Origin: Gyrodactylus bullatarudis
Taxonomy: Eukaryota; Platyhelminthes; Monogenea; Gyrodactylidea; Gyrodactylidae
Direction of reading: 5' to 3'
DNA: 37,750 bases
Assembly (NCBI GenBank): GCA_012064415.1
Contig: SSNU01000343.1
Span: 1-37,750, forward strand
Below are positions 24,201 through 36,200 of the stretch, piece after piece (the stretch's first letter is position 1; each line of letters starts with the position of its first letter). The notes below the pieces were generated by a model. It searched no databases. It worked only from the letters and a program-made list of their open reading frames with translations, and was not told where the DNA came from. The translations under genes and the position numbers were made by a program.

Positions 24201-27200
24201 TCAATTTTAATGAACCTCAAAATCAAATTTGTATTCTTTCAAGAAAATTTTTGACTTTCAATCTAGGTAATTGAAATATTAAGATGTTCCTATAGCAGAA
24301 CCTCAAAAATATTTTTTATGGTTTTATTATTGTTCATATTTACAAATTAACTAAAACTAAATTACAATCGATTCTATGATTATTAAGCTTTTCTGATAAA
24401 ATTCTATGTCAAAACATAACTTTTTTCAAGATATCTAGCGTTTTTTAATATTTCTTAGTACCAATTATGCTGACCAAGTCTAGTCGAGTATTGTTCCAGC
24501 CAAAGAAAATAAAATATGTCATCAATTTTCTATTGTTTGAATAGCCTTAATTCTGAGTTTAATCAGAACCTTGTCTTTTATTGTCTTAATAAAATGAGGA
24601 AAAAATACATTTAGTTTTTTCGTGAAATGAAGTAAAAGTTAGAATTCGTAATCTTTGAATACTAAATGAAAAAACTGAGAGTTTTGTAAAAATTATAGAT
24701 TCCCAACTAATATTTTATTTGACTTTCGAACTATTTGATCTTTTTTAGGCTTTAATACATCCAATTTTCTTTATTTCAAATATTATTAATGTTTTTTATG
24801 ATATTAAAATAACAAGATTTTCAAATTAGGATATTTTTGAGTGATTGAATTTTTCCAAGAAAGGAAAAAATTGTTATCTTGCCAATTTTTTAATCTGATA
24901 TCAGAACTAATTAAATTCTCCTTTTGGAGTAATTGGTGTAACTTTTTAATTTATTTATAATCAAAAAAGCAGTAAATTCAGAAAAAATGTTCCTGCAGCT
25001 TTATTGGAGGATATTCAATAAATATGAGTAAAACTAGATTCAATTTGTATTTATATTGGTAGAATTAATTATTCTATTTGGCTTAAAAATGTTAAAACGG
25101 TTGATTTAGATAGAGGTATGAAAGCTTTCTACAAAATGACTTTCAAATTGTTTGTTTGCACTTAATTGTTTGTTTTAACTTCCATACATTATGTACAATC
25201 AGGCAATTTTTTTTATTTTTAGCCCTATTAAGAATGAAAATTAAAAAAAAAATATTAATATTAAACTTTTCATATTTCGGCATTAGTTATATAATATTCT
25301 TTTCTCCGATAAGTCAAATTTTTGTATACTTTAAATTTTGTTCTGATATACAAAATCTCATTTGAAAATTACAATTTTTAACTAATTTTAAAAATTCACT
25401 TATCTTAGTAATAATACATCCAGGGTTTTGTTGCTTCATCTCCATTGCATTTTCAACATACTCGTTGCTCATGAAATGTTACACGTTTTTTTCTGATAAA
25501 TCATTTGAATAAGATGTTGATTAGAATACAATAATAATATTATTCAACGTTATCTTCTGGAAATTTCCCATTAAGCTTTGACTAATATTCATTGACTTAT
25601 TTATAGTAAGAATCCGATTCGTCAAAAATTAATTTGATAAAATGTGAGAAATTTGTGTATGAAATTTTGAAATCCTTATACAAAAAATGCATTTTTGTTC
25701 GAATATAAAAAGTAAAGGTCAAGAATATAATTGATGATTACTCTCATAAAATGTACATAAAAGATAATATGGTTACTTATTATATTTTCCATCCAGGGTC
25801 TTGTGGCTTCATCTCCAAAACATTTTAAACACGTTGAAAATTTCCATTTACTCGTTGTTCATGAAATGTTGCGCGTTTATTCTGATAAATTATTTGAAGA
25901 AGATGTTCCTCTAGCAATTGATTATATAAAGCAGAACTCAAAAAGATACTTCCGCAAATTCACCTGGTCAGACGAAATTCTATTCTCAAAAATTTTCAAT
26001 GTTCACGATACAGATGGAGGTATGACAAAGATTGATAAAATTGAAAAAGTTACAAGCTTTATTAGGGGAACTCTTGAAGAGTTCAATGATAAGAGGGAAA
26101 AAATCAACTTGGTCATTTTCAATTATGCCACCAAGCACATTTTGAGAATTTCTCGTATCCTTCTTGGCTATGGTAATATTTTACTCATTGGTGTTGGAGG
26201 TTCCGGAAAGCAATCTCTAACTAAGCTAGCATCATTCATTTGCAATTATACCTTGACCAAAATAACTCGTAGTAAGGATATCCAAATGGTTGATTACATG
26301 AGATATTTCAATGGAATTTACAAGAAATGTGGCAATAAATCAAGCAAATATATCGTTATATTAACTGAAGTTGAAGTAAGCATTTAATATTGAATTATCC
26401 TGAATTTTACTAATGAATAGTTTCTGCCTTGATAAATCAAATTCCATTGTTGAGCTGTTAAAAAAGAACTTCAGCTAGTAAAAATGGTCTTGACTTTCAG
26501 CTGCAAGACGAAAATCTCTTGGTTTGCTTAAATGACTTTTTATCGACTGGCTACTTACATGGAATGTTTGATGAAGAGGAAATCGAGACAATTGTCACAA
26601 TGAATCGAGCCATATGTAAATCAAGTGGCCTCCCAGATACCAAAGATAATTGTATCAAAATATTTGTCGAAAAAGTCAAAAAGAATCTGAGAGTATGTAT
26701 TTTTATTTATTTTTCAGTTTCATGAAAATTTTACAAACTGCTCAATATTTATCTCCGGAAAGACAGGAAATTTTTTTTTTAATTCCATGAGAAGTTGTGG
26801 AAATTAAAGAAAATTCAATCATGATTAGGTCGTTTTTATGCATATTGAAAATGCATCAAATTTTCACTTTTTCAAGTATCGAACACGAAATTTTTATCGA
26901 TTTTAAAGTTATAAGACATTTCGATACTGATAGGTCAGATCATTAGGACATTAGATGAAAAATTAGGCATCATTGTGGGAAATCGAACAATCATAATTTT
27001 CCAATCAACCCAAAATTTAGAGGTTGAACTTTTTCTCGGGAACAGTAAGTTTCTTATAACATCTATGGTTGAATTCGAGGTTTTCGTCTGTGTTTGATAA
27101 CATTACTGCCTCAGATAATCAAAATCAAAAAGTAAAATAATTTGATGTTTTTTCAAAATTCGAAAAACAAATTTTGTCAGATTGAATATTTTCGAAAAAT

Positions 27201-30200
27201 TGTAAATTCTCATCTTCATGTCAACTAGCTCTATGTAAAGACTATTCTCGATGAATTTGAGAATCTATACTTTTTACAAAAATCTCATTTTTTCGAATTT
27301 TTCGGACGAGTTTTTGGAACCAGTATCGAAATTCAAACTTTTACAGATTTAAGGAAAAATTGTAAAACTATTTTGGAAAAAATTGAAGACAGTTAAAATT
27401 TCTTGTTGGCGTTTTTTTCTAATTTTTCATCCAGATTAGCTCCACTACAGTGAAATCAAACTAGAAAAAACCTTAAGTCATATTTTGGCATTAGTTATAT
27501 AATATTCTTTTCTCCGATAAGTCAAATTTTTGTATACTTTAAATTTTGTTCTGATATACAAAATCTCATTTGAAAATTACAATTTTTAACTAATTTTAAA
27601 AATTCACTTTATTGAGTAATCTGTATGACTTTTCGCATGTGAATGGTTCTGATATTAGTTTTAAAAATCCCTCCTCCACATATCCTCATCATTTTCTGAA
27701 AATTTTAATGCGTTTTAAAGAATTTTGGAAAAATGGGATTTATGGGTATCGGAACGATAAAATTTTTGAATTTTATTCATGAAGATCTTCTTTTCTGTGA
27801 AAGAGCTCGAGGTTAGCAAATGGAAAGTTGTTCGGAAAAAAAATTTGTATAACTCTAATATATATGGACCCTTTTTTCGAATAACCAATAAGATTTCATT
27901 ATTTCTCCTTTTTATTGTCCTAGTCTAGAATTCTATTATTATATGAGCATATTTTGAAATTTTCAAGTCACATTTTGGGTTGACCAGGTAATTACCAAGA
28001 TTTCTGAATGTGTTATGTGTTAATGAATTTTCAATATGTTTAAATCTAAGATAAACTTTACATGATGTAAATTTATTGAATGGGTTTTCATACCTAAATT
28101 AAGTAGAGAAATAATTTACATGTCATCTCTGTATTTTTGGAAACTACAAAAGATAATCATAATTTAATTGTAATTGGTAAACAATGAATCCTAGCAATTT
28201 ATTTTTTAACCTTTTCATCTCTCTGTGGACCCCATTTGAATTTCCTATGTCATTTTAGTCATTTCCAGGGCGAGAATTAATTTTATTCTGATTGATTAGT
28301 GATAATGAATAATTTATGGGGGTCGAATCGACCCTCGTTTCTCGTATATGCGATTTTTCGGATTTGCCATTCTAGGGTTAATCATAAATATAGATATTCT
28401 TAATTTTTTACAAGAATTACAAGAAAATTCTTGGTTGTTGGCTTGAGAATACATGGGAAAAGAAATTTTTGATACATAACCTCATATTATTATACCATTC
28501 TTTAAACTTTGTGATTGACTTTATGAAAGCATGATTTTTTTAGATTGTCCTCAGTCTAACGCCAAATTATTTCCTACGAAATTGTGTAAGAAAATATCCA
28601 GCAATTTTGAACTTTTGCTACATTGACTGGTTCCAAACATGGCCTGAAGAGGCTCTTATTACTGTTGCAAGAAGTTTCTTCTCTGATTTTCTAGTTGCTA
28701 CTGTAAGTTACACTCTCAACAAATAATTTGAATTAGTTGATATAAAAAATTAAAAATTTTAGAGAGTATATACCTTTATTCTTTTCTCTGTTCTGGCAAA
28801 TAAGATAGTAGAAGCTCTTATCAGACTCGAGTATTCAAAAAGACTTAAAAGATAGGACTAGAATCTTAATTTAATCGTAGAAGAATCTCTTATTTATTCA
28901 GAAAATTTATGCTTTGCAGTATTGTTATTTCATTTAATTATAATTATTTTCGACCCATTTGCAAAATTATTGATTAAAATTATTATAAAGACTGTAATGA
29001 CAAACATCACGCATTCAAGCACGGAAGAGATGATTGAATAATGAAGTCTAAGATTTTATTGCTTAGTAAAGTTGAATTTTTATTTTTTCAAATTACTTGT
29101 ACTTACATCTAATATTATACAGAAAAAATTCAATTTTTACGATCGATTTTTGATTGTTTTCTCAAACATAAATATTACATCTCAAGGGACATTATAGTAA
29201 TAATAATAATATTATTTATTAAACAATACATGTGTTATCTATATAAACATTAAATAGATTCTTCAGTTTTGTGGAAATTTATAAATTATAAAGTTTTTTT
29301 AATTCTTTTTTAAATTCATCATTATCAAGAGTTTTCATCTTATGATTAAGATTTTAAAATATGTTTTTGGCTTTGTTGAAAATTGATAGCTTTTTTAGAT
29401 TGCCATATTCAGGAACATTGGAGCGTAGGCCTTGACGTAACCAGATACCACACTTGGTTTGAAGGTTTTCTGAACAAAACTTTCTATAATTTTTCCAAAG
29501 AATTAAAATATAAAAGAGAGATTCTCAAAACGATGCATTAAGGAAAGAAAGTACCGATTTTTCTTAACTGCTCATAATCAATATACATTACATTAAAAAT
29601 AAATCATCAATAGAGAATTTTTTTATTACTGCATATTTATATATTGAAAGAAAAAATGTTAAGAAACATGAAAAATCATTTCCTGAAAGATGAAACTTCA
29701 TGATAGATATATGAATTCGTTTTTTCCAGATTGACTGCATTATAGTTTATAAACATTAATTATTTTGACATAGTTGATATTATACGGCTAGAAAGGACTG
29801 GGATATATTAAAAATGAAGATATGATTGGCAGAGTTCCTTTGTATCTAGGTATGGTTATAATAGTAATTATTATTGATTATAATCAATGATTAATAAGTA
29901 ATATCGAAAAAAAGAAGATTGAAATATATATTCTGTATTGCACAAAGCTTACACTCTATTCCTATAACGTTAACATTTGGCCCAAGTTCTACCTTGTAAT
30001 CTCCGGATAATCATTCTTAACCTAATAGGCTTTTATAAAAGTATTTCAAATTTTTAGTTTTCTTCTGATTATTTTTGACCAGAATAATATTTTTTTCTTG
30101 TCTTAACAATTAAAATTGAATCGTAACTCTTCCTTTTGGTTTTTTTTGATTTGTGTATATTTTTCTCTTGAATAATTTTCTTGTTAATTTGATTAAAAAT

Positions 30201-33200
30201 TATGTAATTTAAATAATTGAAAATTTTCTTCTTTTTCCAACCAGCCTCAAGCTAAAGAAGAATTGAGTTTCTACATGACAAAGGTTCACTTAAAAATGAT
30301 TGAGACAAGCCAAATCTACGAAAAGAATGATGGAAGATGGAATTTTGTCACGCCAAAGAATTTCCTTGAACAGATCAATCAATTTAAAAAATTAGTCTAC
30401 AAACGAATCGAGAGTTTGGAGAATTCCAAAACTCGCTATGAGAAAGGCCTCGAGCAATTAGTTGTGGCTGAGGAGCAGACGACAAAATTGAAAATCCTCT
30501 TGGATGAAAATGAAATCATTTTGAATGAAAAACGAGAGGCAGCTGATAAATTAGTTTCTGCTGCAATGCTGGAACAGAAAAAAGTCACCTCTGAAAAAGA
30601 AATAGCTGTGCGTGAAGAAGCCAAAGTTGCCATTATTCAGGCTGAAGTAGAGTCAAAACAAAGAGACTGTGCCATTGACCTTAAAAGAGCAGAACCAGCA
30701 TTAAGAGCTGCTCAAGATGCCCTGAATACTCTGAATAAAAATAACTTATCAGAGCTCAAGTCAATGGTCACGCCACCGAAAGATATTGAAATGGTTTGTT
30801 CTGCTGTAATGTGTCTTTTATGTCCCTCTGATAAAATGCCGAGAGATCTCTCTTGGAAGGCTGCTAAAGCTTCGATTATGTCAAGTTCTGATTCATTTTT
30901 AATGGAGCTTGTTAACTTTAATAAGGAAGCAATAAATCCTAATGCAATCATTGCTGTTCAAAAGTTTGTCTCAAATCCTAATTTCGATCCTGTCATCATC
31001 AAAAATAAGTCACAAGCTGCAGCAGGTCTATGCTCATGGGTCTTGAATATTCTCAAGTTTTATGAAATATTCCTACAGGTTAAACCGAAACGAGATGCTC
31101 TTAACGCTGCCAATGCTGAACTTCATGCGGCAAATCAAAAGCTGGAAAACATTCGCAAAAAACTCAACCATTTAGAGCAGTCCCTTCGTGAGGTAACTGA
31201 TCGTCATGAAAAGGCTGTCGATGAAAAGAATTTATGCCAGAAAGAATTTGATAACACGATAAAAACTTTAGATCTTGCCAATCGTCTGGTGAATGGTTTC
31301 GCCTCAGAAAAGTCACGCTGGACAGAACTCATAAAAACTTGTACTGAACAGATTGAAACAGCTATTGGCGATTGTCTCCTCCCCTCATCGTACATTTCAT
31401 ATTTTGGTTATTTACGCCGGAACTATCGACAAAATATCCATCATAATTTCCTTAAACCAATGTTGTCCGAAATTTCCAAATCAATAAAATTTGAAAATGT
31501 CGAAAACGATCCAATTGATCTTTTAGCTGATGATACAGTCATTGCCTCTTGGAATAACAATGGATTGCCAATTGACAAATTTTCCATTGAAAATGCTTGC
31601 ATTTTCACCAACACTGATAAATGGCCTTTGGTTGTAGATCCGCAACTGCAATCATTAACTTGGATAAGAAACACTTTTAAGAATTCCTTAATTCAGACCA
31701 ATGTTAATAAAGGCGATTACAAGGAAAAGATCGAACTGGCTCTTACTGATGGCCGTGTACTTTTATTGACTGGAATAACTGAAGATATTGACCCGTACTT
31801 GAAGCCAATTATTGAGAGAGCAATTCAAGAAGGCATGATCACTTTGGGAGATCAAAATGTTAAATATAATCCAAGCTTCAAGATGATTCTTCATTCAAAA
31901 CTATCGAATCCACTCTTTCAACCTGAAGTACAGGCTCAAGTGGCAGTAATTGACTTTTCCATTACTAAAAGTGGTCTTGAAGATCAGTTCCTTGCCTTCT
32001 CTGTGAGTAAGAAGCGTCCTGAAATTGAAATGAATCGTATAGAAATAATAAAGCACCAGAACTATTCCAAGATAACTTTAAAAAGTCTTGAAGATGGTTT
32101 GTTGGAGAGACTAGCAAATTCAGATGGTAATTTTCTTGAAGGGCATTCAATGGTTGAAAGCCTTGAGAAGAGCAAGGCCATTTCTGAGGAAACAGTTCGT
32201 AAAGTTGCTGAAGGCAAAAAAGCCGTTGAAAAAATTCATCTCGCGCGAGAGCTCTATCGACCATTGGCCATGAGGGCGTCTATTATCTATTTTGTCTTAA
32301 GTGATATGCCGAGAATTCATCCATATTACTTGTTCTCGTTAAAATCGTTTAGAACAGTCTTTGAATGGGCTATCGAAACTACCCCGGACAATGAATCAGA
32401 AACTGTCCAAATTCAACATATGATAGATCATTTAACATTAATTGTTTATCAATATGTTTCAAGAGCTTTGTTCAACAGAGATAAAATCACTTTTATCCTT
32501 TTGGTTCTACTTGAAATTAATAAAAACGAAAACAAAGTTTCAAAGGAACTACTGGACTTTTTGATAAAGTATCCTGTTAGTGTTCAGATCAAGTCACCAG
32601 TGGAAAATCTAGATGATCTTGGTTGGGCTGGTGTTTTGGAGTTGTCAAAAATGCCAAACTTTACAGATCTGGACAAAGATATCATCGGCTCAATAAAGAA
32701 ATGGAAAATATTCCTCGACCTGGAAGCTCCAGAAACTGAAAAATTTCCCCAAGATTGGAAATCCAAGTCAGAATTTGAAAAATTGTGCATGCTTAGAGCC
32801 TTGCGACCCGACCGAATGTTGTTCTCCATAAAAAATTATATTTCAAATAGCTTAGGAAATAATTTCACAGAATTTCAGCCAATATCATTTGTAAAATCTT
32901 TTGAAGAGAGCAACTCTTCAACTCCAATTTTCTTCATTTTATCTCCAGGTGTTGATCCCCTACAAGAACTTGAAGCTCTTGCTCGTAAATTCAACTTGAC
33001 TACTGAAAATGGGCAATTACATAATATTTCTTTGGGTCAAGGCCAAGAGATTTTGGCTGAGAATACTCTCCAATATGCTAGTAGAGAAGGTCATTGGATT
33101 GTCTTACAGAATATCCATCTGGTTATCAAATGGCTTGGTAAATTAGAAAAAATGTTGCCTGAAATTATGGAATCTGCGCATGCTTCATTTCGACTATTCC

Positions 33201-36200
33201 TTAGTGCTGACCCTGTTGTGAATGAGTCTGGAAAATTAGAAATACCCCAAGGTTTACTGGAGTACTCAATCAAGATAACTAATGAACCACCCTCAGGAAT
33301 GTATGCTAACCTACATAAGGCCCTTGATATTTTTTCTCAAGTTAGTTTAATAGGTTTCATCATTATAAACTTTCTTCTCTTAAGGTTATTTTTAATGAAT
33401 CAAATTTCATTCTCAAAATATTCAAAAGATTTCTTTCCTATTTAACAATTCAGAGTAATTATAATGAATTTATGATCGACTAGGCCGTCTTCTTTACTAA
33501 ATTGAAAAAATGGAAGCAAGAGGTGTAGTGAATCTGATGTTGATCATGAAACTCCAAAAATTTTCCTGAATAACTGCACATTGGTTAAATATACCAACAG
33601 GTTCATAATCTAAAACTATGCAGATAACTTGTTTATCTTCCAGCAAAGAATACATTATTTTGTTAAAAATTTTGACATATTTCTCTCATAATTAATAATG
33701 ATAATAGAAAGTTCTTGTGTCGTCTCATTTCCCATATGAAGTTGTGAGAATTTCAACTTAGACTGATTCATATCTCTCAATGACAACTTTCAAAAGTCTC
33801 TCTAGCTAGAATTAAAATTTGATAAATCTATGCACCCAGTGGTGCATTAAATTTTTTGCTACAGCTCTAGAATTTGATTAAAATAAAAAACTCTACTCTC
33901 AATAACGGATATTCTCCCCACTCCCAGATAAAATTTTTTCATTACATTAATATTGCATTAAATGAAATAAAATATTGCTTTTAAAATATATATTTATTAG
34001 TTATTGTTTTGTAAATTAGACCTTTTAGAACTTTAGATTTTGCTGATGAACATATCAATAATGTTTCACATCATATTTAGGTATGAGATCTGAAAAAAAT
34101 TCAAGCCACATTAATGAAACCTAAACGAATTTATAGTCAAAATATCGTAATTTTGCTTAATTACTTTATTCCAACAAAATAGGCTCTATGTTCTTATATG
34201 ATCACTCAGAGAATATCATTACAAGTACAATTAGTTTTTATTCTTTAGTAGCATATATGTCAACAAAAAATATTCCTCTTCCTACTAACGTAATAAAAAG
34301 GAGTTTGTCCATTATATGAATATCTTACAGTTTTGTAGTCTTAAGAAGTTGCTTTTTATCAAGTCTGAAGAATGGGCTACATTTGAAACTTTACTTTGTG
34401 AGATTAAACAAATTTCTAATAAAGATGATCATTCTCCTTGGTTATTATTTTTAAAGGAAACATTAGAAATCTGTTCAAAAGAATCAGAATTCAAATCGAT
34501 ATTATTTACAATGTGTTATTTTCATGCTGTTATTACGGAGCGAACAAAATTTGGAGCTATTGGCTGGAATAAGGTGTATCCATTCAACTTGGGTGATCTG
34601 AAAATTTGTCAAGATGTCATTTATAACTACTTAGAGTGTAACTCGAAAGTTCCATGGGATGACTTGAGATACTTGATTGGCGACATAATGTACGGAGGTC
34701 ATATAACTGATGATTGGGACAGAAGATTATGCAATGCCTTTCTATCTGAGTATCTTCAACCTGATTTGGTTAGTTATGAATTTTGAAATAAAAAAATGGT
34801 ATCTCATAAACTGAAAAAAGGAGAATAGGGAATTTAAAGAAAATTTAAGTATATTCTTGCAGAATATTGTCGTATTCAAATCTTGTCTCAAGAAAATTTC
34901 TGATTTTTGTTAACATTTTTTTCATGATAGTAAACGACCGTTCAACTGTAAGTTGAAATTTTAAATTCTAATAGGAATATTTTTCAACATTATTCAAAGC
35001 TTTTCAAGGTCTAAGGTGAAAAAAGGACTATTCAATGTTGGAGTTGAACTGATTCTATCCTATAGTTTGAAATTACCAACCATAAAAATGCCAAAGTATA
35101 GTTGGAGAAACGAAATTCAGTTTCAGAGTTTTAAAATTGATCTTCATGCTTCCAATTCAGCTGATGAAAATCTAGTTGAAATCATTGAGGAGTTAACATC
35201 GAATCATAAAAATGCTAAAGTATAGTTGGAGAAACGAAATTCAGTTTCAGAGTTTTAAAATTCTAAAGAGCCATTATTTTGAATGCAAAGAGGGTAATAT
35301 TTTCGAGCATGATTGTTGAAGACTGAAACTCTTCATTTTAGAAGATGATCCCAATGTAATTTTAAAGTTGAGATTAAATATTTTAAAATGTAATAATTAC
35401 GACTCTATGATAAAAATATCTTTGACATTTATCGAAATGAAAATTACTGGTTAGAATTCGTACGCGCAATACCTAAAAAATTTTATTCCACTACACAAAA
35501 GTAGATTTCTAAAGACATAACTAATTTCACTATTAATCATCAAAATATCAATTTTTGCATTTAAAATAGTGATTCTTTAGAATTTTTATCAAAGAGAGTG
35601 TTATTTATCGAGAAAGAAGTCACACAGAAAACTTTACTTAGTATGTAGAACTTCTATACCTACGCCTTCTCATTCTAGTCCAAATAGTCTGAGGATTGAT
35701 GAATTTATGATCGCAATAGAATTACTTGATAATCATAATAATGCCTACATCTCAGTCAAGATCTCTAAGGAAAAGGTCGTTGATGCAAAAGCAGCACATC
35801 TTTTTTATATATTCATTATATTTATAATATATTATACATTCCTTAAAATGTAAAACTATTTTACACCCTAAATCAAAGATAATTATAATGATAATAAAAA
35901 AATATGAAGCAATATATTTTGCACCGGCATTAAATCAAACCATTTAAAACACTCTTTATTTTTTAATTAGCGAGATCAATAATTATTATAATCAGAACAA
36001 CAAATAGACCTAGAAATCGTAAGAGCCTCTGCAGCTTATTAACTTGTGTTATTTTGAAAATCAATTAAATCTGATTATAAATTATTTTCATTTGATACTT
36101 TTTGCTCACTCTAAGAGCGAGTATCTCTAATCCAATGTAATGTTTCAAAGTCTAGAAGAAACATGGAACAGAATTTTTCGTCCAAAAATATATAATTTGA

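Larger units (their letters stand above)
21675..25796 (+). other. Intron (4122 nt) packed with degraded repeats
   Basis: The donor is GTAAGA and the acceptor CCATCCAG. It holds a direct-repeat pair (22101-22406 and 23217-23493), a foldback-family fragment (22902-23100), one copy of a 131-bp duplicate (25271-25401) and a broken copy of the following exon (25418-25519). 23494-25270 is AT-rich and otherwise featureless to my reading, apart from a weak foldback-like end near 24690. Confidence 0.85.
26693..28543 (+). other. Intron (1851 nt) with foldback remnant and duplicated segment
   Basis: The donor is GTATGT and the acceptor TTTTTTAG. It holds the foldback-family remnant at 26755-27233, a second partial arm after it (to about 27310), the duplicate at 27479-27609, and an end at 27950-27995 resembling 2297-2348. 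TTAACC at about 28206 and GGGTTAA at about 28375 could be ends of another piggyBac-type remnant, but the tips do not match well. Confidence 0.85.

Noticed and set aside
25156..25365. Plus-strand 69-codon open frame
   Set aside because: Overlaps the 131-bp duplicate; Phe/Ile-rich and without a recognisable domain.
28206..28380. TTAACC ... GGGTTAA pair suggesting another piggyBac-type MITE
   Set aside because: Beyond CC/GG the tips do not match as inverted repeats; TTAA is common in this AT-rich DNA.
31441..32829. Several minus-strand open frames within the long stalk/AAA exon
   Set aside because: Antisense shadows of strongly coding dynein sequence.
35016..35225. Open frame containing the [12 protein letters not shown] stretch
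   Set aside because: Looks like a dynein exon but is the intronic copy of 36822-36887; it lacks the neighbouring conserved residues and splice sites.
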